64,000 nt of DNA, from positions 372,001-436,000 of the forward strand of contig NC_017954.1 of NCBI RefSeq assembly GCF_000264495.1. The letters run 5' to 3'. Position 1 is the stretch's first letter; the number at the start of each line of letters is the position of its first letter. Below, piece by piece: positions 1 to 7,927 of this stretch. A program made the position numbers and the translations under genes. Source of the stretch: Thermogladius calderae 1633. GTDB taxonomy: Archaea; Thermoproteota; Thermoprotei_A; Sulfolobales; Desulfurococcaceae. The notes below the pieces were generated by a model. The model was not told where the DNA came from and searched no databases. It saw only the letters and a program-made list of their open reading frames with translations.

Positions 1-474
1 ATTGTGGTAAGGGTCAGAGTAAGGAAGGGTGGACTAAGGAAGCAGCGACCCTCGAGTGGTCGTAGACCCAAGCGGATGGGTGTCTACGGTTATGCGCCTG
101 CGAAGAGCCTGAGACTGGTAGCAGAAGAGAGAGCCGCGAGGAAGTACCCGGGCTTGGAGGTGCTGAACAGCTACTACGTCGGCGAGGACGGCAGATACAA
201 GTGGTACGAGGTCATACTCGTCGACCCCAACCACCCGTCTATCTGTAAAGACCCGGAGGTAAACTGGGTCTGCGAACCGCAGAACAGAGGGAGGGTATTC
301 AGGGGTCTAACCAGTGCTGGCAAGAAAATGAGGGGTCTGAGGAAGAGTAGGGGGCTGAAGGGCACTCATAAGCACAAGTGGAAGAAGAAAGCCAAAGAGA
401 GGAGGCTGAAGAAGAGGCACGAGGCTAGTAGGGGAGCAAGAGAACCTTGGAGCGAGGCAGAAAAGAAGAAGTAA
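1..474 (+). CDS. rpl15e: Ribosomal protein L15e, 5' end cut by window edge
   Basis: Large-subunit ribosomal protein L15e. The frame is open through base 1 (ATT GTG GTA), and this family normally has about 50 more residues before the VRVRVRKGG segment, so the GTG at base 4 is an internal valine and the gene is truncated by the window. Visible L15e hallmarks are GRRPKRMG, the core [26 protein letters not shown], and a very basic C-terminus rich in Lys/Arg that contacts rRNA. It heads the conserved archaeal order L15e, COG1325 protein, Rpp30, Pop5, proteasome alpha, SBDS, exosome; the next gene overlaps its 3' end by 28 bases, suggesting co-translation. Confidence 0.96.
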   Translation: MVVRVRVRKGGLRKQRPSSGRRPKRMGVYGYAPAKSLRLVAEERAARKYPGLEVLNSYYVGEDGRYKWYEVILVDPNHPSICKDPEVNWVCEPQNRGRVFRGLTSAGKKMRGLRKSRGLKGTHKHKWKKKAKERRLKKRHEASRGAREPWSEAEKKK

Positions 475-908
475 AACTCGGTGTAAAAGAGGTAGAGGTA
501 TCTACACACTGCCACGCGACGGAAGACTGTTCGAGAGTCCTGGTAGCTCTCCACAACGTTATACCCGCCGAGCTTAGAGACCGCGTGAGAGTCGAAGAAG
601 AGGACCTAGAGGGCTTCTACGGGAACAGGATAAAGGTCATGAAGATTAGAGTCGGAGAGAAAGGCGTGCTCGAGAACATACTGAGAAACCTGGGCAAGAC
701 CGATAGGTCTCTACTAAACGCCTCGCTAGACCTGAGGTTTGATGGGAGAACTGGGAGGTTTTTCATAAGACTCGACAAGCAGAGCCTCTTTCAAGGCAAA
801 TTCGTCTTGAACGACGCCGACGACGTGGTCAAGGTAGTCGTCCACTTTAAGGGCTTAAAGAACGTGAACGAGTTAAGGTCTCTCCTCGACTCGATCCCCG
901 GGGAGTGA
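447..908 (+). CDS. COG1325 RNA-binding protein (exosome-operon protein)
   Basis: A 153-residue protein of the archaeal RNA-binding family PF01877/COG1325, often labelled a predicted exosome subunit because of its gene neighbourhood; a direct exosome role is not shown here. It begins with [12 protein letters not shown], which matches the family N-terminus, and contains the family segment [22 protein letters not shown] at 447, inside the L15e gene, is the only start codon upstream of this homologous region, so translation probably couples to L15e. The stop is followed directly by an open frame leading into the Rpp30 gene. Confidence 0.85.
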   Translation: MERGRKEEVKLGVKEVEVSTHCHATEDCSRVLVALHNVIPAELRDRVRVEEEDLEGFYGNRIKVMKIRVGEKGVLENILRNLGKTDRSLLNASLDLRFDGRTGRFFIRLDKQSLFQGKFVLNDADDVVKVVVHFKGLKNVNELRSLLDSIPGE

Positions 909-953
909 GGTAGGAGGCTCTACGAGCATAGGGGTGGTTTTACGCTAATCGAC

Positions 954-1535
954 TTGTGGCTGAAAGACTACAAGCTAGTAGATGAGGCTAAGAGACTTGG
1001 GTACAAGGTGGTTTCGGTCGAGGGGTTAGACTCAGGCGAGGTGTCAGTGGACCCCAACGTTTTCTCGAAGGTCGTCGTAGTCTCGGACAACATAGGTAAT
1101 CTTAAGAGCGCTCTTGCCGGTCTCAAGAAACCCAAAACCGTTGTGAGCGTCGTTCCACTGAATGTCGAAGTAGCAAGGTGGGTAGCCCACGATAGACGCG
1201 TCGACAGCATTATCATGACGTCGAGGAACCAGGTTGTGTTTGACAAGAAGCAGGCGTCGGTTATGAAGTACTACAATAAGCCCCTTGAGGTACCGTTTAC
1301 GGAGATAAGGGGGACGAACGAGAATAACCTCGCAGGGTTCGTTAAAAGACTCAAGTTGATGATCTCCAGGAAGGTGCCAGTCATAGTATCGAGCGGTGCT
1401 AGTGACGTTCTCGAATACCATCACCCCTTGGTGGTCTTGTCGTTTATCGTGAAACTATTAGACGTGGACTACGAGACGGCGAAGGCAATGCTTTCTACGC
1501 ATCCTTACAAAGTCCTCACTAGAACGGCGATCTGA
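954..1535 (+). CDS. rnp3: Ribonuclease P protein component 3 (Rpp30)
   Basis: Rpp30-type subunit of RNase P (TIM-barrel, PHP-like fold), which pairs with Pop5 to activate the catalytic RNA for 5' maturation of tRNAs. The sequence shows the family pattern of alternating strand/helix blocks (KVVSVEGL, KVVVVSDN, DSIIMTSRN) and a conserved C-terminal segment VPVIVSSGASDVLEYHHP. The start is uncertain: TTG at 954 is the only ordinary start codon, but the frame is open back to the preceding stop at 906-908, family members begin with a hydrophobic-Asp motif that here falls on codons just before 954 (ATC GAC), and the RBS-like GGGGTGG at 931-937 is 16 bases away. Pop5 follows one base after the stop. 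Confidence 0.85.
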   Translation: MWLKDYKLVDEAKRLGYKVVSVEGLDSGEVSVDPNVFSKVVVVSDNIGNLKSALAGLKKPKTVVSVVPLNVEVARWVAHDRRVDSIIMTSRNQVVFDKKQASVMKYYNKPLEVPFTEIRGTNENNLAGFVKRLKLMISRKVPVIVSSGASDVLEYHHPLVVLSFIVKLLDVDYETAKAMLSTHPYKVLTRTAI

Positions 1536-1536
1536 C

Positions 1537-1977
1537 GTGGACATTTACCAGTTATTATCGGTCCTCTCTATAATACTGTCGGGAATCTCTCTCGTCACCG
1601 TTCTCGTAGTTCTCTTAGACCCGACGGTAGTTTGCAAGGCATTTACGTGGTTGTCGCGTGCTAGGAGAGTCGGAAGGTACAGGAAGAGGTACCTCGCCAT
1701 AATGTACTACCCTCCAGGTCGCTTTAAGGAAACAGGGGAGTTGGAGAAGGCTTTGAGATCGGTTGTGATGAGGTCTTTCGGAGTTGTCTACTTAGCTAGT
1801 ATAGACCCCAAGGTTGTATACTTCGACCCGGGCGGGTCTAAGGCTATAGTGAGGTTCAATGGTAGGTTTAAGGTCGAGTTTCTAGCTTCTCTAGCGGCTT
1901 CTAGTGAGCTGGGTTTCAAAATAATACCCGTGGGTATAGCAGGCACGTTTAAGTCTGCGAAGAAGAAGCTTGGTTGA
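1537..1977 (+). CDS. rnp2: RNase P component 2 (Pop5/Rpp14) with N-terminal membrane helix
   Basis: Pop5/Rpp14-family RNase P subunit, the heterotetramer partner of Rpp30. The Pop5 fold starts near residue 45 (RYRKRYLAIMYYPP), continues through ELEKALRSVVMRSFG and KAIVRFNGR, and ends in the diagnostic GTFKSAKKK. Unusually, it is preceded by about 28 residues that form a plain hydrophobic helix (LLSVLSIILSGISLVTVLVVLL), as in a signal anchor; canonical archaeal Pop5 is roughly 100-120 residues and soluble. The GTG start sits one base after the Rpp30 stop. An internal TTG near codon 39 could give a soluble core, but no ribosome-binding site is obvious there. Identity is secure; the membrane anchor is an inference from hydropathy. 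Confidence 0.82.
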   Translation: MDIYQLLSVLSIILSGISLVTVLVVLLDPTVVCKAFTWLSRARRVGRYRKRYLAIMYYPPGRFKETGELEKALRSVVMRSFGVVYLASIDPKVVYFDPGGSKAIVRFNGRFKVEFLASLAASSELGFKIIPVGIAGTFKSAKKKLG

Positions 1978-2017
1978 CTGCCTAATTTAATAACTCCGGA
2001 CTGCATTAGACTTCACC

Positions 2018-2072
2018 AGATGATGAAGCCGCTCCAACATGACAAGTGAAGAACTCGCGACGAACTGAGTTC
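2018..2072 (+). ncRNA. Box C/D guide sRNA
   Basis: All four boxes of an archaeal C/D sRNA occur with canonical spacing: C box ATGATGA (2020-2026), 12-nt guide, D' box ATGA (2039-2042), 3-nt spacer, C' box GTGAAGA (2046-2052), 12-nt guide, D box CTGA (2065-2068). Both guides match the 23S rRNA of this same window. The D' guide pairs with the P-loop sequence CTGGGGCGGC; the fifth base before D' faces G at 55054, the equivalent of E. coli G2251, a site 2'-O-methylated across domains. The D guide pairs with TCGTCGCGGG near the peptidyl-transferase ring, pointing to U 55266. It lies in the untranslated stretch between Pop5 and tRNA-Leu. Confidence 0.8.
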
Positions 2073-2117
2073 TCGTCTCAAGCTTAAAACCCAGGTTAAG
2101 TAAAGTACTTGTTGAGA

Positions 2118-2202
2118 GCGGGGGTGCCCGAGCCAGGCCAAAGGGGGCGGACTTAAGATCCGCTGGTGTAGACCTGCGTGGGTTCAAATCCCACCCCCCG
2201 CA
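2118..2202 (+). tRNA. tRNA-Leu (UAA)
   Basis: Cloverleaf of 85 bases: acceptor GCGGGGG/CCCCCGC, anticodon stem GCGGA/TCCGC around loop CTTAAGA (anticodon TAA at 2154-2156), a 14-base class II variable arm, T arm GTGGG-TTCAAAT-CCCAC, discriminator A. No intron and no encoded CCA. It is nearly identical outside the anticodon to the minus-strand tRNA-Leu(CAA) at 37544-37641. Confidence 0.97.
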
Positions 2203-2234
2203 CTAACCGGGCTGATAACGACTTGAGACCCAAT

Positions 2235-2244
2235 TCTTATAAAA
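2235..2244 (+). promoter_or_regulatory. TATA box for proteasome alpha gene
   Basis: TCTTATAAAA lies about 38-47 bases before the ATG of the proteasome alpha gene, with a strong ribosome-binding site GGTGGTTT (2271-2278) between them. This gives the gene its own promoter downstream of tRNA-Leu. Confidence 0.6.
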
Positions 2245-2281
2245 CCCTTGATTCATTGAGTACAAATCAGCGGTGGTTTAG

Positions 2282-3025
2282 ATGAGTTTCGGGATATCAG
2301 CGGCGGCCTACGACAGGGCGATCACGATATTCTCACCCGACGGACGTATATACCAGGTTGAGTACGCTTTCGAGTCTGTTAGAAGAGGCTGGACTACAGT
2401 TGGGTTGAAGAGCAAAACAGCGGCAATGGTTGTTGTGGAGAAGAAGAAAATAGCGCCTCTAGTTGACGAGAATTTGATACAGAAGATATTCAAAATAGAC
2501 GACCACGTTGGCTCGAGTTTCGCTGGTATCGCGAGCGACGGGCGCGTCTTGATCGAGTATGCTAGGCAGGTAGCCTTGTTACATAGGCTGTATTACGACG
2601 AGCCAGCCCCCATAGAGTACCTTGCGAAGAGGGTATGCGACGTGAAGCAGGCTTACACGCAACACGCAGGTGTTAGGCCTTTCGGTGTAGCAGTGATATT
2701 CGCAGGCATAGACGAACAGGGGACGCAACTCTTTATGACAGAGCCTAGTGGGAGATACCTCAGCTACTACGCCGTGGCCATCGGTGAGAAAGCCAACGCG
2801 GTATCGGAGTTCATGGAGAAGAACTACAAGTACGACATGAGCGTAGAGGAGACGATCAAGCTCGGAATACAGGCTATCGCCTCGGTGCTCGATGCAAAGC
2901 CCTCTAGTGAGTTCATCGAGGCCGGCTACGTTGACACCGACTCCAGGAAATTCAAGATAATGAGCAGACAGGAGATAGACGACGTGTTAAAGCAGCTGGC
3001 AAAGGAAGGAAAAGTGAAAATGTGA
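2282..3025 (+). CDS. psmA: 20S proteasome alpha subunit
   Basis: Alpha subunit of the archaeal 20S proteasome, 247 residues, forming the outer gating rings of the protease. The N-terminal signature YDRAITIFSPDGRIYQVEYA is the canonical alpha-subunit start, including the gate-forming YDR, and it lacks the propeptide/Thr1 of beta subunits. Downstream are GIASDGRVLIEYAR and GVRPFGVAVIFAGID. ATG at 2282 follows GGTGGTTT at ideal spacing. Clustering with SBDS and the exosome is the standard archaeal arrangement. Confidence 0.97.
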   Translation: MSFGISAAAYDRAITIFSPDGRIYQVEYAFESVRRGWTTVGLKSKTAAMVVVEKKKIAPLVDENLIQKIFKIDDHVGSSFAGIASDGRVLIEYARQVALLHRLYYDEPAPIEYLAKRVCDVKQAYTQHAGVRPFGVAVIFAGIDEQGTQLFMTEPSGRYLSYYAVAIGEKANAVSEFMEKNYKYDMSVEETIKLGIQAIASVLDAKPSSEFIEAGYVDTDSRKFKIMSRQEIDDVLKQLAKEGKVKM

Positions 3026-3123
3026 AACACCACCTTCTCATCAGTACCTAGAGTGTAATACAGGAAGTTATTTTACCCTGTTAGTTAAAGAATCTGTAGT
3101 TTAGTGTAGAAGAGTGATGTGTT

Positions 3124-3819
3124 TTGACAGATAAATACGTGATAGTGAGGCTCGAGGAGAAGGGGCACAGGTTTGAAGTGTTGGTTAACCCGGATTTAGC
3201 TCTGAAAGTAAAGGAGGGGAAGCCTGTTAACGTAGACGATCTTCTCGTAGGTGACTTCATTTACAAGGATGCGAGGAAGGGGTTGAAGGCGTCACCCGAG
3301 AGCCTGAGGGAGGTTTTTAAGACAGACGATGTCAGACAAATAGCCCTCGAGATCGTTCGGAGAGGCGAGATTCAGCTGACGGCTGAGCAGAGGCGGAAAT
3401 TTGTCGAGGAGAAAAAGAAGCAGATCATAACCCTTATATCAAAAAACGCCGTGGACCCAAAGACTAAACTTCCAATACCTCAGAAGAGGATCGAATTGGC
3501 AATTGAGCAGGCAAAGGTTTCGATAGACCCATTCAAGCCCCCCGAGGCTCAAATGGAGGAGATCCTTTCTAAGATTGCGCGGGTGATACCAATAAAGATC
3601 GCCAAGGCGTACCTCAGTGTGAGGATTCCACCAGAGTATGCTGGGAAGATCCATAAGCCGATTACGCAGCTAGGCGAGGTAAAGAAGTCGACTTGGATGA
3701 ATGACGGTAGTTTATTAATGGAGATAGAAATACCGGCAGGCATGCAACAGGAGTTCATAGACAAGGTGAACAGTTTAACAAAGGGTACGGCACAGGTCAA
3801 AATTATTAGCGTGGGTTGA
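3124..3819 (+). CDS. sbds: Ribosome maturation protein SBDS
   Basis: Archaeal Shwachman-Bodian-Diamond syndrome protein, 231 residues, which acts in 60S/50S subunit maturation and release of anti-association factor aIF6. The three-domain layout is visible: N-terminal FYSH domain (KGHRFEVLVNPDLAL to RRGEIQLTAEQRR), central helical bundle (KTKLPIPQKRIELAIEQAKV), and C-terminal ferredoxin-like domain ending in [11 protein letters not shown]. Start is TTG at 3124. Its stop overlaps the start of rrp4 as TTGA, so translation is probably coupled to the exosome genes. Confidence 0.96.
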   Translation: MTDKYVIVRLEEKGHRFEVLVNPDLALKVKEGKPVNVDDLLVGDFIYKDARKGLKASPESLREVFKTDDVRQIALEIVRRGEIQLTAEQRRKFVEEKKKQIITLISKNAVDPKTKLPIPQKRIELAIEQAKVSIDPFKPPEAQMEEILSKIARVIPIKIAKAYLSVRIPPEYAGKIHKPITQLGEVKKSTWMNDGSLLMEIEIPAGMQQEFIDKVNSLTKGTAQVKIISVG

Positions 3820-4541
3820 GAGACTTGAAGCTCAAGGTCTACGTAGCGGATAGGCAGATTGTTAGGCCGGGGGATACTCTAGCCGAAATAGAGGAGGACG
3901 GGAACCAAGGCTTTAAGAGGCTACCGGAGAAGCACGTATACCTAGTAAACAACAAGATTTACTCCGACGCCTACGGGGTTGCCTCGGTCTCCGAGAACGA
4001 CATAGCTGTCATACCATTCAACACTGTGTACTACCCTAGAAGAGACGACGTCGTGATCGGCGTTATCGAGGGGATCGGGATAACAGCTTGGGAAGTCAAC
4101 ATCAGGAGCCCGTATAAGGCCTACTTGAACGCGAGCGACGCTATAGAGAATTTTAACCCCTTATACCACGACTTGAAGTCCTACCTGGACGTAGGTGACA
4201 TGGTACTAGCCAAGATCGTCGCCTTTGACAGGACGAGAGACCCCCTCCTCACGATAAGAGGTAAAGGTCTTGGCAAGATCATCGAGGGCATCGTAATAGA
4301 GGTTAAACCGAGTAGGATCCCTCGGATAATAGGCAAGAAGGGCAGTATGTTCAATTTGCTGACAACGAAAACGGGTTGCGACATAACAGTCGCCCAGAAC
4401 GGCTTCATATGGGCGAAGTGCCCGGACGAGTACAGGGGGGAGGTTTTAACCCAGGCTATTAAGATAATAGAGGAAAAGCCACATGCGAGGGGCTTAACGG
4501 AGGAGGTAAAGCAGTTCCTGGAACAAAAACTGGGTGGTTAA
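3816..4541 (+). CDS. rrp4: Exosome cap subunit Rrp4
   Basis: RNA-binding cap protein of the archaeal exosome, 241 residues. Domain order is N-terminal (residues 1-65, with [22 protein letters not shown]), S1 (about 70-145, with [13 protein letters not shown]-like start [14 protein letters not shown]), and KH (about 155-215, with [20 protein letters not shown]). Rrp4 trimers sit on the Rrp41/Rrp42 ring and feed RNA to the active sites. TTG start overlaps the SBDS stop (TTGA). Confidence 0.96.
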   Translation: MRDLKLKVYVADRQIVRPGDTLAEIEEDGNQGFKRLPEKHVYLVNNKIYSDAYGVASVSENDIAVIPFNTVYYPRRDDVVIGVIEGIGITAWEVNIRSPYKAYLNASDAIENFNPLYHDLKSYLDVGDMVLAKIVAFDRTRDPLLTIRGKGLGKIIEGIVIEVKPSRIPRIIGKKGSMFNLLTTKTGCDITVAQNGFIWAKCPDEYRGEVLTQAIKIIEEKPHARGLTEEVKQFLEQKLGG

Positions 4542-4542
4542 T

Positions 4543-5271
4543 GTGTCGGAATCTAAACCCAAGCTAATCCGCGAGGACGGGTTGAGGGTCGACGGTAGGA
4601 AACCAGACGAACTGAGGCCCATAAGAATGGAGATAGGCGTACTGAAGAACGCGAACGGCTCCGCCCTAGTTGAGTACGGTGGAACAAAAGTTCTAGCAGC
4701 TGTGTACGGACCTAGAGAGGTAATACCCAAGGCTGTGCAGCTCCCGGACAGAGCCGTACTAAGGGTGAGGTACCATATGGCCCCGTTCTCGACCACAGAA
4801 CACAAATCGCCTGCTCCTACAAGGAGAGAGATAGAGTTGTCCAAAGTCATAAGAGAAGCGCTGGAGTCAGTGGTATTCGCAGACCAGTTCCCCAGAGCCA
4901 GCATAGACGTGTTCATTGAGGTGATACAGGCCGACGGCGGTACAAGGACGGCCGGGTTGACAGCAGCGTCGTTGGCGCTAGCCGACGCGGGCATACCAAT
5001 GAAAGACTTAGTGGCCGGGGTCGCGGTGGGCAAAGTAGAGGGGGTCCTAGTACTAGACATAAACGAGCTTGAGGACGAGTACGGCGAGGCAGACCTGCCT
5101 GTAGGGTATGCTGTGGGCATTGGCGAGATAGTCCTACTTCAGCTGAACGGTGTTCTAACAGTGGAAGAGTTCAAGAAGGCCATTGAACTCGCGAAGAGGG
5201 GGGCCGAGAAAGTGTATGCTTTGATGAAGGAGACGTTGCACAAGAAGTATTTGTCCGCACTAGAGTCGTGA
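4543..5271 (+). CDS. rrp41: Exosome catalytic RNase PH subunit Rrp41
   Basis: Phosphorolytic catalytic subunit of the exosome hexamer; it degrades or adds 3' tails on RNA. RNase PH features are LREDG-like start [38 protein letters not shown], and the C-terminal acidic active-site region [21 protein letters not shown] at 4543 is preferred because GGTGGT (4532-4537) is 5 bases upstream; GTG at 4534 would bury the ribosome-binding site. Followed one base later by rrp42. Confidence 0.95.
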   Translation: MSESKPKLIREDGLRVDGRKPDELRPIRMEIGVLKNANGSALVEYGGTKVLAAVYGPREVIPKAVQLPDRAVLRVRYHMAPFSTTEHKSPAPTRREIELSKVIREALESVVFADQFPRASIDVFIEVIQADGGTRTAGLTAASLALADAGIPMKDLVAGVAVGKVEGVLVLDINELEDEYGEADLPVGYAVGIGEIVLLQLNGVLTVEEFKKAIELAKRGAEKVYALMKETLHKKYLSALES

Positions 5272-5281
5272 GGTGGGCTCT

Positions 5282-6130
5282 ATGTCGATAACTCCTCAAA
5301 GAGAGCCTATAATGCCCAAGATAAGGGCTGAGACAATAGTAAGGATGCTGAAGAAGGGTGAACGTATAGACAACAGGGGTCTTCACGACTACAGGAACAT
5401 CTCGGTAAGCGTCGGCATAATAAGTAAGGCGGAAGGAAGCGCCCTAGTGAAGCTGGGGGGTACGCAGGTTATAGCGGGTGTGAAAGCGGAGCTGGGCACG
5501 CCTTTCGAGGATAGGCCGAATGAGGGGGTTTTACAGGTTCACGCCGAATTCGTACCACTAGCCTCCCCCTCCTTCGAGCCCGGACCCCCGAACGAGGAGG
5601 CGATAGAGGTCGCAAGGGTAATAGACAGGAGTCTCAGAGAGCCTAAGGTAGTAGACCTATCTAAGCTGGTGATCCAACCAGGTAGGCTAGCGTGGGTTAT
5701 ATACGACGACGTCTACGTGATAGACCACGACGGGAACATACTAGATACCGGAATGATAGCGTCCATGATAGCCCTCGCCACGTCGAAGTTACCTAGACTC
5801 GACACAACAGCGGAGGGCATCAAAGTCGTCTACGGGACCAAGGATACACCTCTACCGATAAACACTCTCGTGACAACGGTAACCATGGGCGTGCTAGGTG
5901 ATATTCTGGTCGTAGACCCGTCGCTCGAGGAGGAGAGCGTGATAGACACGTTCTTGTCGATCTCGGTGGACGAGAAGGGACGTATAGTAGGCCTACAGAA
6001 GAGAGGGCCGAGAAGTATCACGCCTAAAACGTTGGACTCTGCTGTCGAAATAGCTTTAAAGGCTGGCGAACAAGTCTTAAGCTTTATAAGGAGGGTTATA
6101 AGCAATCCACAAGAGTACACGAAGTGGTAG
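5282..6130 (+). CDS. rrp42: Exosome ring subunit Rrp42
   Basis: RNase PH-fold partner of Rrp41 in the exosome hexamer; it binds RNA but is not itself catalytic in archaea. Seen: RIDNRGLHDYRNISVSVG, GSALVKLGGTQVIAGVKAE, and NEGVLQVHAEFVPLASPSFE, typical Rrp42 elements. ATG at 5282 has GAGGTGG (5270-5276) at 5-base spacing, better than the in-frame GTG at 5273. Its 3' end overlaps no gene but L37Ae begins 14 bases later. Confidence 0.95.
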   Translation: MSITPQREPIMPKIRAETIVRMLKKGERIDNRGLHDYRNISVSVGIISKAEGSALVKLGGTQVIAGVKAELGTPFEDRPNEGVLQVHAEFVPLASPSFEPGPPNEEAIEVARVIDRSLREPKVVDLSKLVIQPGRLAWVIYDDVYVIDHDGNILDTGMIASMIALATSKLPRLDTTAEGIKVVYGTKDTPLPINTLVTTVTMGVLGDILVVDPSLEEESVIDTFLSISVDEKGRIVGLQKRGPRSITPKTLDSAVEIALKAGEQVLSFIRRVISNPQEYTKW

Positions 6131-6144
6131 ACCAGGTGTTGCTT

Positions 6145-6405
6145 ATGGGAAGGACGAAGGTCGTTGGTCCCGCCGGTAGGTTCGGGGCGAGGTATGGCTC
6201 TACTTTGAGGAAGAAGGTTAGGGACGTATTGCTCAAGAGGTATTCTCCCCAGCAGTGCCCCTTCTGTGGCTACACGGGTGGAGTGGTGAGAGTGTCGGTC
6301 GGTCTGTGGACTTGTAGAAAGTGCGGAGCCGTTTGGGCCGGCGGCGCGTACTACCACAGGACAGAGATCAGCAAGTACTTTCCCAAGGTTGTTGTAAGGG
6401 AGTAG
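6145..6405 (+). CDS. rpl37ae: Ribosomal protein L37Ae
   Basis: Zinc-ribbon large-subunit protein of 86 residues. MGRTKVVGPAGRFGARYG is the conserved start, which fixes the ATG at 6145 (AGGTG lies just upstream). Two zinc knuckles are present, CPFC and CRKC, about 18 residues apart. The L37Ae-Brix-Pcc1-prefoldin order after the exosome genes is widely conserved in archaea; the usual neighbour RpoP is not present at this spot. Confidence 0.96.
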   Translation: MGRTKVVGPAGRFGARYGSTLRKKVRDVLLKRYSPQQCPFCGYTGGVVRVSVGLWTCRKCGAVWAGGAYYHRTEISKYFPKVVVRE

Positions 6406-6411
6406 AAGGGG

Positions 6412-6960
6412 TTGTTTTTAGTTACTACGTCGCATCGCCCGAGCCAGAGACTCAGGTCTTTCGTTAAAGACCTCACCCTCGTCTTACCCGGCTCTGTCAG
6501 AGTTACCAGAGGTAAAAGAAGACTCCTTGATCTAGCCTACCTCGCGTTGCTATTGAAAAAGAAGTATCTAGTTGTAGCCGCGAATAAGAAGGGAAACCCG
6601 GCGGTTATTCACGTCTATGTAGTCCACTACGATGCCGAGGGTAAAGTCGCGGCGTCGAGGTACTTTGACGTCCTCCTAGGTGGCGTAAGGCTCTCCAGAG
6701 AGGGAGGAGCCAAGTTAACGACCCCCATAACATCATACAGTAGCGTCGACGAGTCGAACTGCTCTAGCAGTAAGTGCCTAGAACTAGCAGGGTTATTGAT
6801 GAGCTTACTTAGGGACTTCATCAACAAGTCGTCAGCCTTCAAGATATCTCTACACGACGAGGGGGGTAATGTAACGGTTAAAATACTTTCTCGGAATGGA
6901 GATGTAGTCGGCCCCGTGTTAAAGGTGAGGGGCTTCAAGACTTATGGAGAACAAGGTTGA
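6412..6960 (+). CDS. Brix-domain ribosome biogenesis protein
   Basis: Single Brix domain of 182 residues, archaeal relative of Imp4/Rpf2-type rRNA-binding assembly factors. Seen: the N-terminal TTSHRPSQRLRSFVKDL, which matches the family TSR.PS...R.F..DL pattern, and a central block KYLVVAANKKGNPAVIHVY. Start is TTG at 6412 after GAAGGGG. It overlaps the Pcc1 gene by 17 bases. Role in archaea is inferred from the eukaryotic family. Confidence 0.85.
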   Translation: MFLVTTSHRPSQRLRSFVKDLTLVLPGSVRVTRGKRRLLDLAYLALLLKKKYLVVAANKKGNPAVIHVYVVHYDAEGKVAASRYFDVLLGGVRLSREGGAKLTTPITSYSSVDESNCSSSKCLELAGLLMSLLRDFINKSSAFKISLHDEGGNVTVKILSRNGDVVGPVLKVRGFKTYGEQG

Positions 6961-7189
6961 GCTCGAGGTAAGAGGTCTCGACGAGAACATCACTAGGTCC
7001 ATCGTGGAGTCTCTGCGGCCAGAGATAGAGAGCCTACCGGAGGCCTGCAGAGGCGAGCTAGAGTTGAAGGAGTCTACGCTCAGGGTCGTTGTATCGTGTA
7101 CTAGGATAGGTCTTTTAAGAGCGGTTGTTAATAGTATAATAAGTACCATATCAATGCTTATGGAGTTAAAGGCGGTGATCGAGGAATGA
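6944..7189 (+). CDS. pcc1: KEOPS complex subunit Pcc1
   Basis: Small 81-residue Pcc1/CTAG-family protein, the dimerising subunit of KEOPS, which makes the t6A modification on ANN-decoding tRNAs together with Kae1, Bud32 and Cgi121. It shows the fold pattern: an N-terminal strand VELEVRGLDE, helix ITRSIVESLRPEI, two strands ending RVVVSCT, and the helix GLLRAVVNSIISTISMLMEL. Overlaps the Brix gene upstream and the prefoldin gene downstream (ATGA), the usual archaeal neighbours. Confidence 0.85.
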   Translation: MENKVELEVRGLDENITRSIVESLRPEIESLPEACRGELELKESTLRVVVSCTRIGLLRAVVNSIISTISMLMELKAVIEE

Positions 7190-7560
7190 GCGAGCAGAGA
7201 TTGCCACCTGAGGTTCAGCAGTTGATAGCACAGTACCAAGCTATGAGGGAGAGCTACGTCAAAGTCGACTCAGAGCTAAAACTCGTAGAGGCCGAGATAT
7301 CCGAGATAGACAACGTACTAGAGAACCTGCAGTATCTACAGGACTCCACGGAGGTCTACAAGCTTATAGGTCAAGTCTTGGTAAAGAAAAGCAAGGACGA
7401 AGTGGTCAAAGAACTCCAAGAGAGGAAGGAGCTACTTAGTTTGAAGAAGGAAAAGTATAGGAAACAGCTAGAGGTTCTTTCCCGGCAGCTAGCAGACCTC
7501 GAGAGCAAGATCAGAGAGGTACTATCAAAGTATGGATTCGCGACCCAGAAGCAGACCTAA
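7186..7560 (+). CDS. pfdB: Prefoldin beta subunit
   Basis: Beta subunit of the hexameric jellyfish-shaped chaperone prefoldin, which hands unfolded proteins to the thermosome. 124 residues form two long coiled-coil helices: residues about 5-50 with heptads (LIAQYQAMRESYVKVDSEL) and 70-118 (ELLSLKKEKYRKQLEVLSRQ), joined by the beta hairpin region DSTEVYKLIGQVLVKK. ATG start overlaps the pcc1 stop. Confidence 0.95.
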   Translation: MSEQRLPPEVQQLIAQYQAMRESYVKVDSELKLVEAEISEIDNVLENLQYLQDSTEVYKLIGQVLVKKSKDEVVKELQERKELLSLKKEKYRKQLEVLSRQLADLESKIREVLSKYGFATQKQT

Positions 7561-7858
7561 GCTCGTGGGCTTAAATCTGGACAACATAAAAGACGACGAC
7601 ATGGAAGAAATCGCTCTGAGAGTCGAGGAGGCAATCAGGGATTTCATCGACGAGAAGGCGCGGGGTCTAGTCGAGGCTGACGTGATAGTCCGGTTGGAGA
7701 AGACTACGGAGAGAGTCAATGTAGTAATCGACGTTAGGCTAAGAGGGGGAGTGACGGGTGGGGCGCTCGACATCGACACGCTATTAAGGGACTCGGTTAA
7801 CGTCGGTAAGAGAAAGTTCGAGGAGCTCATATGCAAATACGCGAAGGGGACTACCTGA
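7532..7858 (+). CDS. DUF3194 protein
   Basis: 108-residue protein matching the archaeal DUF3194 family, which is characteristically encoded right after prefoldin beta. Seen: helix EIALRVEEAIRDFID, then a beta region ADVIVRLEKTTERVNVVIDVRLRG, and a C-terminal helix KRKFEELICKYA. Overlaps the prefoldin gene by 29 bases; the GATATGG-like internal ATG codons are less likely starts. Function unknown. Confidence 0.75.
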   Translation: MDSRPRSRPKLVGLNLDNIKDDDMEEIALRVEEAIRDFIDEKARGLVEADVIVRLEKTTERVNVVIDVRLRGGVTGGALDIDTLLRDSVNVGKRKFEELICKYAKGTT

Positions 7859-7927
7859 CATCCGATTTTTAACCCCCATATACATGAGGTCTTTTAGTAC
7901 GGTTACGTGGGCGAGGTTGGTTTACGC

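Noticed and set aside
4-6. GTG at base 4 as the start of L15e
   Set aside because: The family needs about 50 more N-terminal residues and the frame is open to the window edge.
4494-5120. 208-codon minus-strand frame opposite rrp41
   Set aside because: Entirely antisense to a strongly conserved exosome gene; Ser/Thr-rich composition typical of a shadow frame.
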